From: Actinomycetota bacterium
GTDB lineage: Bacteria; Actinomycetota; Thermoleophilia; Gaiellales; Gaiellaceae
Length of the DNA stretch: 14,691 nt
NCBI GenBank assembly: GCA_013821525.1
Contig: JACDGR010000043.1
Location: forward strand, 1 to 14,691
Reading direction: 5' to 3'
In this document: in pieces, positions 13,557 to 14,691 of the stretch
How positions within the stretch are numbered: the first letter of the stretch is position 1
Layout of the letters: each line of letters starts with the position of its first letter
Program-made: the position numbers and the translations under genes
Notes under the pieces: generated by a model
The model's input: the letters and a program-made list of their open reading frames with translations, nothing else
Told to the model about the DNA's origin: nothing
The model's database searches: none

Positions 13557-14041
13557 CGCTCGCCGACGCCGCCTCGCAGGCCGACGCGTTCGCCGAAGAG
13601 GGCAACGAGCGCGAGTTGTCGCAGCTTCGCGCGCAGTGGGACGAGGAGCTCGAGGCAGCTGCGCGGGCACCCGACTTCCGCGAGCGGGCGGTCGCCTATC
13701 GCGCGATCGGACAGTTCCGGTTTCGCCAGAAGACGGAGCTGCTGCGGCGTGGACTCGAGGACGACAGCCCGGCAGTGCGCGGCTCGGCACTGCTCGCGCT
13801 GGAGAAGCTCTCGCGCGACCACCCGAAGGTGGTGAACGATGTGCGGCCGCTCCTGCACGAGTTGCTGACCCACGACGGAAATGAAGCGGTCAGGCGCCTG
13901 GCGGTCGTCTCGCTGAAGAACGGCTCGGCACGGCCGGAGACGATTCAGATCCTCGCTTCGCTCGCCGACAACGACGAGCAGCCGCGCGAGCTTCGCGATG
14001 CTGCTGCGAAGATCGCACAGCTCTTGCGTCGTAAGAAGTAG
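13553..14041 (+). CDS. HEAT-repeat-like small protein
   Basis: 162-aa all-helical cytoplasmic protein. The N-terminal third is charged helix (EEGNERELSQLRAQWDEEL); residues about 55-160 contain two to three HEAT/armadillo-type helix pairs (SPAVRGSALLALEKLSRDH, NEAVRRLAVVSLKNG, QPRELRDAAAKIAQLL). No enzyme motif is visible; the family mediates protein contacts. ATG 13553 overlaps the citrate synthase TGA as ATGA, so it is co-expressed with both citrate synthases and could be a partner or scaffold for them (inference). It ends with TAG at 14039-14041, immediately abutting the stop of the opposite-strand small gene. Confidence 0.82.
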   Translation: MTLADAASQADAFAEEGNERELSQLRAQWDEELEAAARAPDFRERAVAYRAIGQFRFRQKTELLRRGLEDDSPAVRGSALLALEKLSRDHPKVVNDVRPLLHELLTHDGNEAVRRLAVVSLKNGSARPETIQILASLADNDEQPRELRDAAAKIAQLLRRKK

Positions 14042-14197
14042 CTACAAGCACGTGCAGCGGTCGTACCTGCCGCAGGAGGGGCAGGTCTTGCGCTTTCGCC
14101 TCAGCTCGAGTTGATTCTTAGCGAGCCCGGCGCGCGTCATCAGCCACGCCGCTCCCGTTGCCAGGGCCAATAGCGTCACTACGTGCGGATCCATCAT
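14042..14197 (-). CDS. 51-aa TM plus zinc-ribbon-like small protein
   Basis: A short gene with N-terminal hydrophobic helix (VVTLLALATGAAWLM, residues 6-20), a basic linker (LRRKRK) and a C-terminal cysteine cluster TCPSCGRYDRCTC (C39, C42, C48, C50), fitting a membrane-tethered one-site metal-binding knuckle. ATG 14197 (with adjacent ATG 14194 and GTG 14200) is preceded by AAGGA at 14205-14209, 7 bases upstream. The first 80 bases overlap the end of the recombinase gene in another frame. Its TAG (14042-14044) is back-to-back with the TAG of the HEAT gene. Function unknown; the ordered TM/basic/Cys layout and well-placed ribosome-binding site argue that it is real. Confidence 0.6.
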   Translation of the reverse strand: MMDPHVVTLLALATGAAWLMTRAGLAKNQLELRRKRKTCPSCGRYDRCTCL

Positions 14198-14691
14198 CAC
14201 CGCGTCCTTCCGGATTCCGGCGCGCGTGAGGGTGCGCCTGGAAATACAACTCCCGGCGCCGCCGATCGGATACGTGCGTGTAGAGCTCGGTCGTCGCCAG
14301 ATCGGCGTGGCCCAGCATCTCCTGCACCGATCGCAGATCGGCGCCCCCTTCCAGCAGGTGGGTGGCGAAGGAGTGGCGCAGCAGATGGGGGTGGACGCGT
14401 TCGGGCTCGAGGCCCGCGGTGGCCGCGAGCTTGCGCAGGATCAGGAAGGCGCCTGCCCGGGTCAGCGCACCGCCCTTGGCATTCAGGAAGAGGTCCGGGC
14501 GGTGGCGGCGGTCGAGGAATGGGCGGCCACGTGCGAGGTAGCGGCGGAGCGCCTCGGCAGCCGGACGCCCGAGCGGCACGACCCGCTCCTTGTCGCCCTT
14601 GCCGACGACGCGGACGAGGCGGTCGTCGAGGTCGACGCCTGCCTTGTCGAGACCAACGGCCTCCGAGACTCGCAGCCCGGCGCCGTAGAGG
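14118..14691 (-). CDS. xerD: Tyrosine recombinase, XerD type (N-terminal part outside window)
   Basis: C-terminal catalytic domain, about 190 codons visible, of a site-specific recombinase. All active-site elements are present: the first Arg in LYGAGLRVSE, Lys in VVGKGDKERVVP, His and Arg in HPHLLRHSFATHLL, His in LGHADLATT and the nucleophilic Tyr in TELYTHVSD. The ending YFQAHPHAR matches XerD more than XerC; XerD with XerC resolves chromosome dimers at dif. About 32 extra Gly/Asp/Arg-rich residues follow the usual end and coincide with the overlap with the 51-aa gene, so this tail is probably a by-product of overlap. A phage or integron integrase is less likely given the XerD-like end, but only the C-terminal half is visible. 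Confidence 0.88.
   Translation of the reverse strand, partial: LYGAGLRVSEAVGLDKAGVDLDDRLVRVVGKGDKERVVPLGRPAAEALRRYLARGRPFLDRRHRPDLFLNAKGGALTRAGAFLILRKLAATAGLEPERVHPHLLRHSFATHLLEGGADLRSVQEMLGHADLATTELYTHVSDRRRRELYFQAHPHARRNPEGRGDDGSARSDAIGPGNGSGVADDARRAR

Noticed and set aside
14210..14220. CCGGATTCCGG palindrome inside the recombinase gene
   Set aside because: Short and within coding sequence; such palindromes are common at this GC content.
1..14691. Search for tRNA/rRNA genes, CRISPR arrays, insertion sequences and attachment sites
   Set aside because: No repeat arrays, transposase-like frames or recognisable RNA gene signatures were seen by eye. The XerD-type recombinase looks like a housekeeping enzyme, not an island integrase.

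Overview
This is a high-GC window with frequent GTG starts and many 1- and 4-base gene overlaps. The proteins point to Actinomycetota, most likely a Thermoleophilia/Gaiellales-type soil bacterium. That placement rests on protein style (MprA-like regulator, a short CxxC protein, actinobacterial-type citrate synthases), not on a marker gene. At least six genes appear to be read from a TANNNT -10 box lying only 7-9 bases from the start codon or from a box close by, so leaderless transcription is probably common here.

Layout. 1-1618 (minus): a two-component pair, an OmpR-family regulator followed by its sensor kinase, whose end leaves the window. 1732-3477 (plus): a second, orphan membrane histidine kinase with a GAF-like domain, divergent from the pair across a short dyad-containing gap. 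3517-4584 (plus): a PLP aminotransferase. 4597-5123 (minus): a LapA-like two-TM protein and a 57-aa CxxC protein. 5285-9122 (minus): isocitrate dehydrogenase, malate dehydrogenase, a non-canonical SDR and a membrane-anchored PDZ-Lon serine protease. 9255-11302 (plus): a TPR protein, a 40-aa hydrophobic/exported peptide and a secreted S1A serine protease. 11344-14041 (plus): two tandem paralogous citrate synthases and a HEAT-repeat protein, each overlapping the next by 4 bases. 14042-14691 (minus): a 51-aa TM/zinc-ribbon-like protein overlapping the end of a XerD-type tyrosine recombinase that enters from the right edge.

The metabolic theme is the TCA cycle: citrate synthase x2, isocitrate dehydrogenase and malate dehydrogenase lie within about 6.5 kb. 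The most unusual part is the 2-kb cassette at 9255-11302 that separates the two halves of this cluster. It encodes a TPR protein without a visible DNA-binding domain, a short positively charged/hydrophobic/glycine-rich peptide with its own strong ribosome-binding site nested in frame at the end of the TPR reading frame, and a secreted protease whose start overlaps the peptide's stop. The layout resembles Rap-Phr/RRNPP peptide-signalling loci of Bacillota, here in an apparent actinobacterium and with a dedicated protease. The functional reading is inference; the gene geometry is seen directly.

I see no rRNA, tRNA, CRISPR array or insertion sequence. No gap between genes exceeds about 160 bases.
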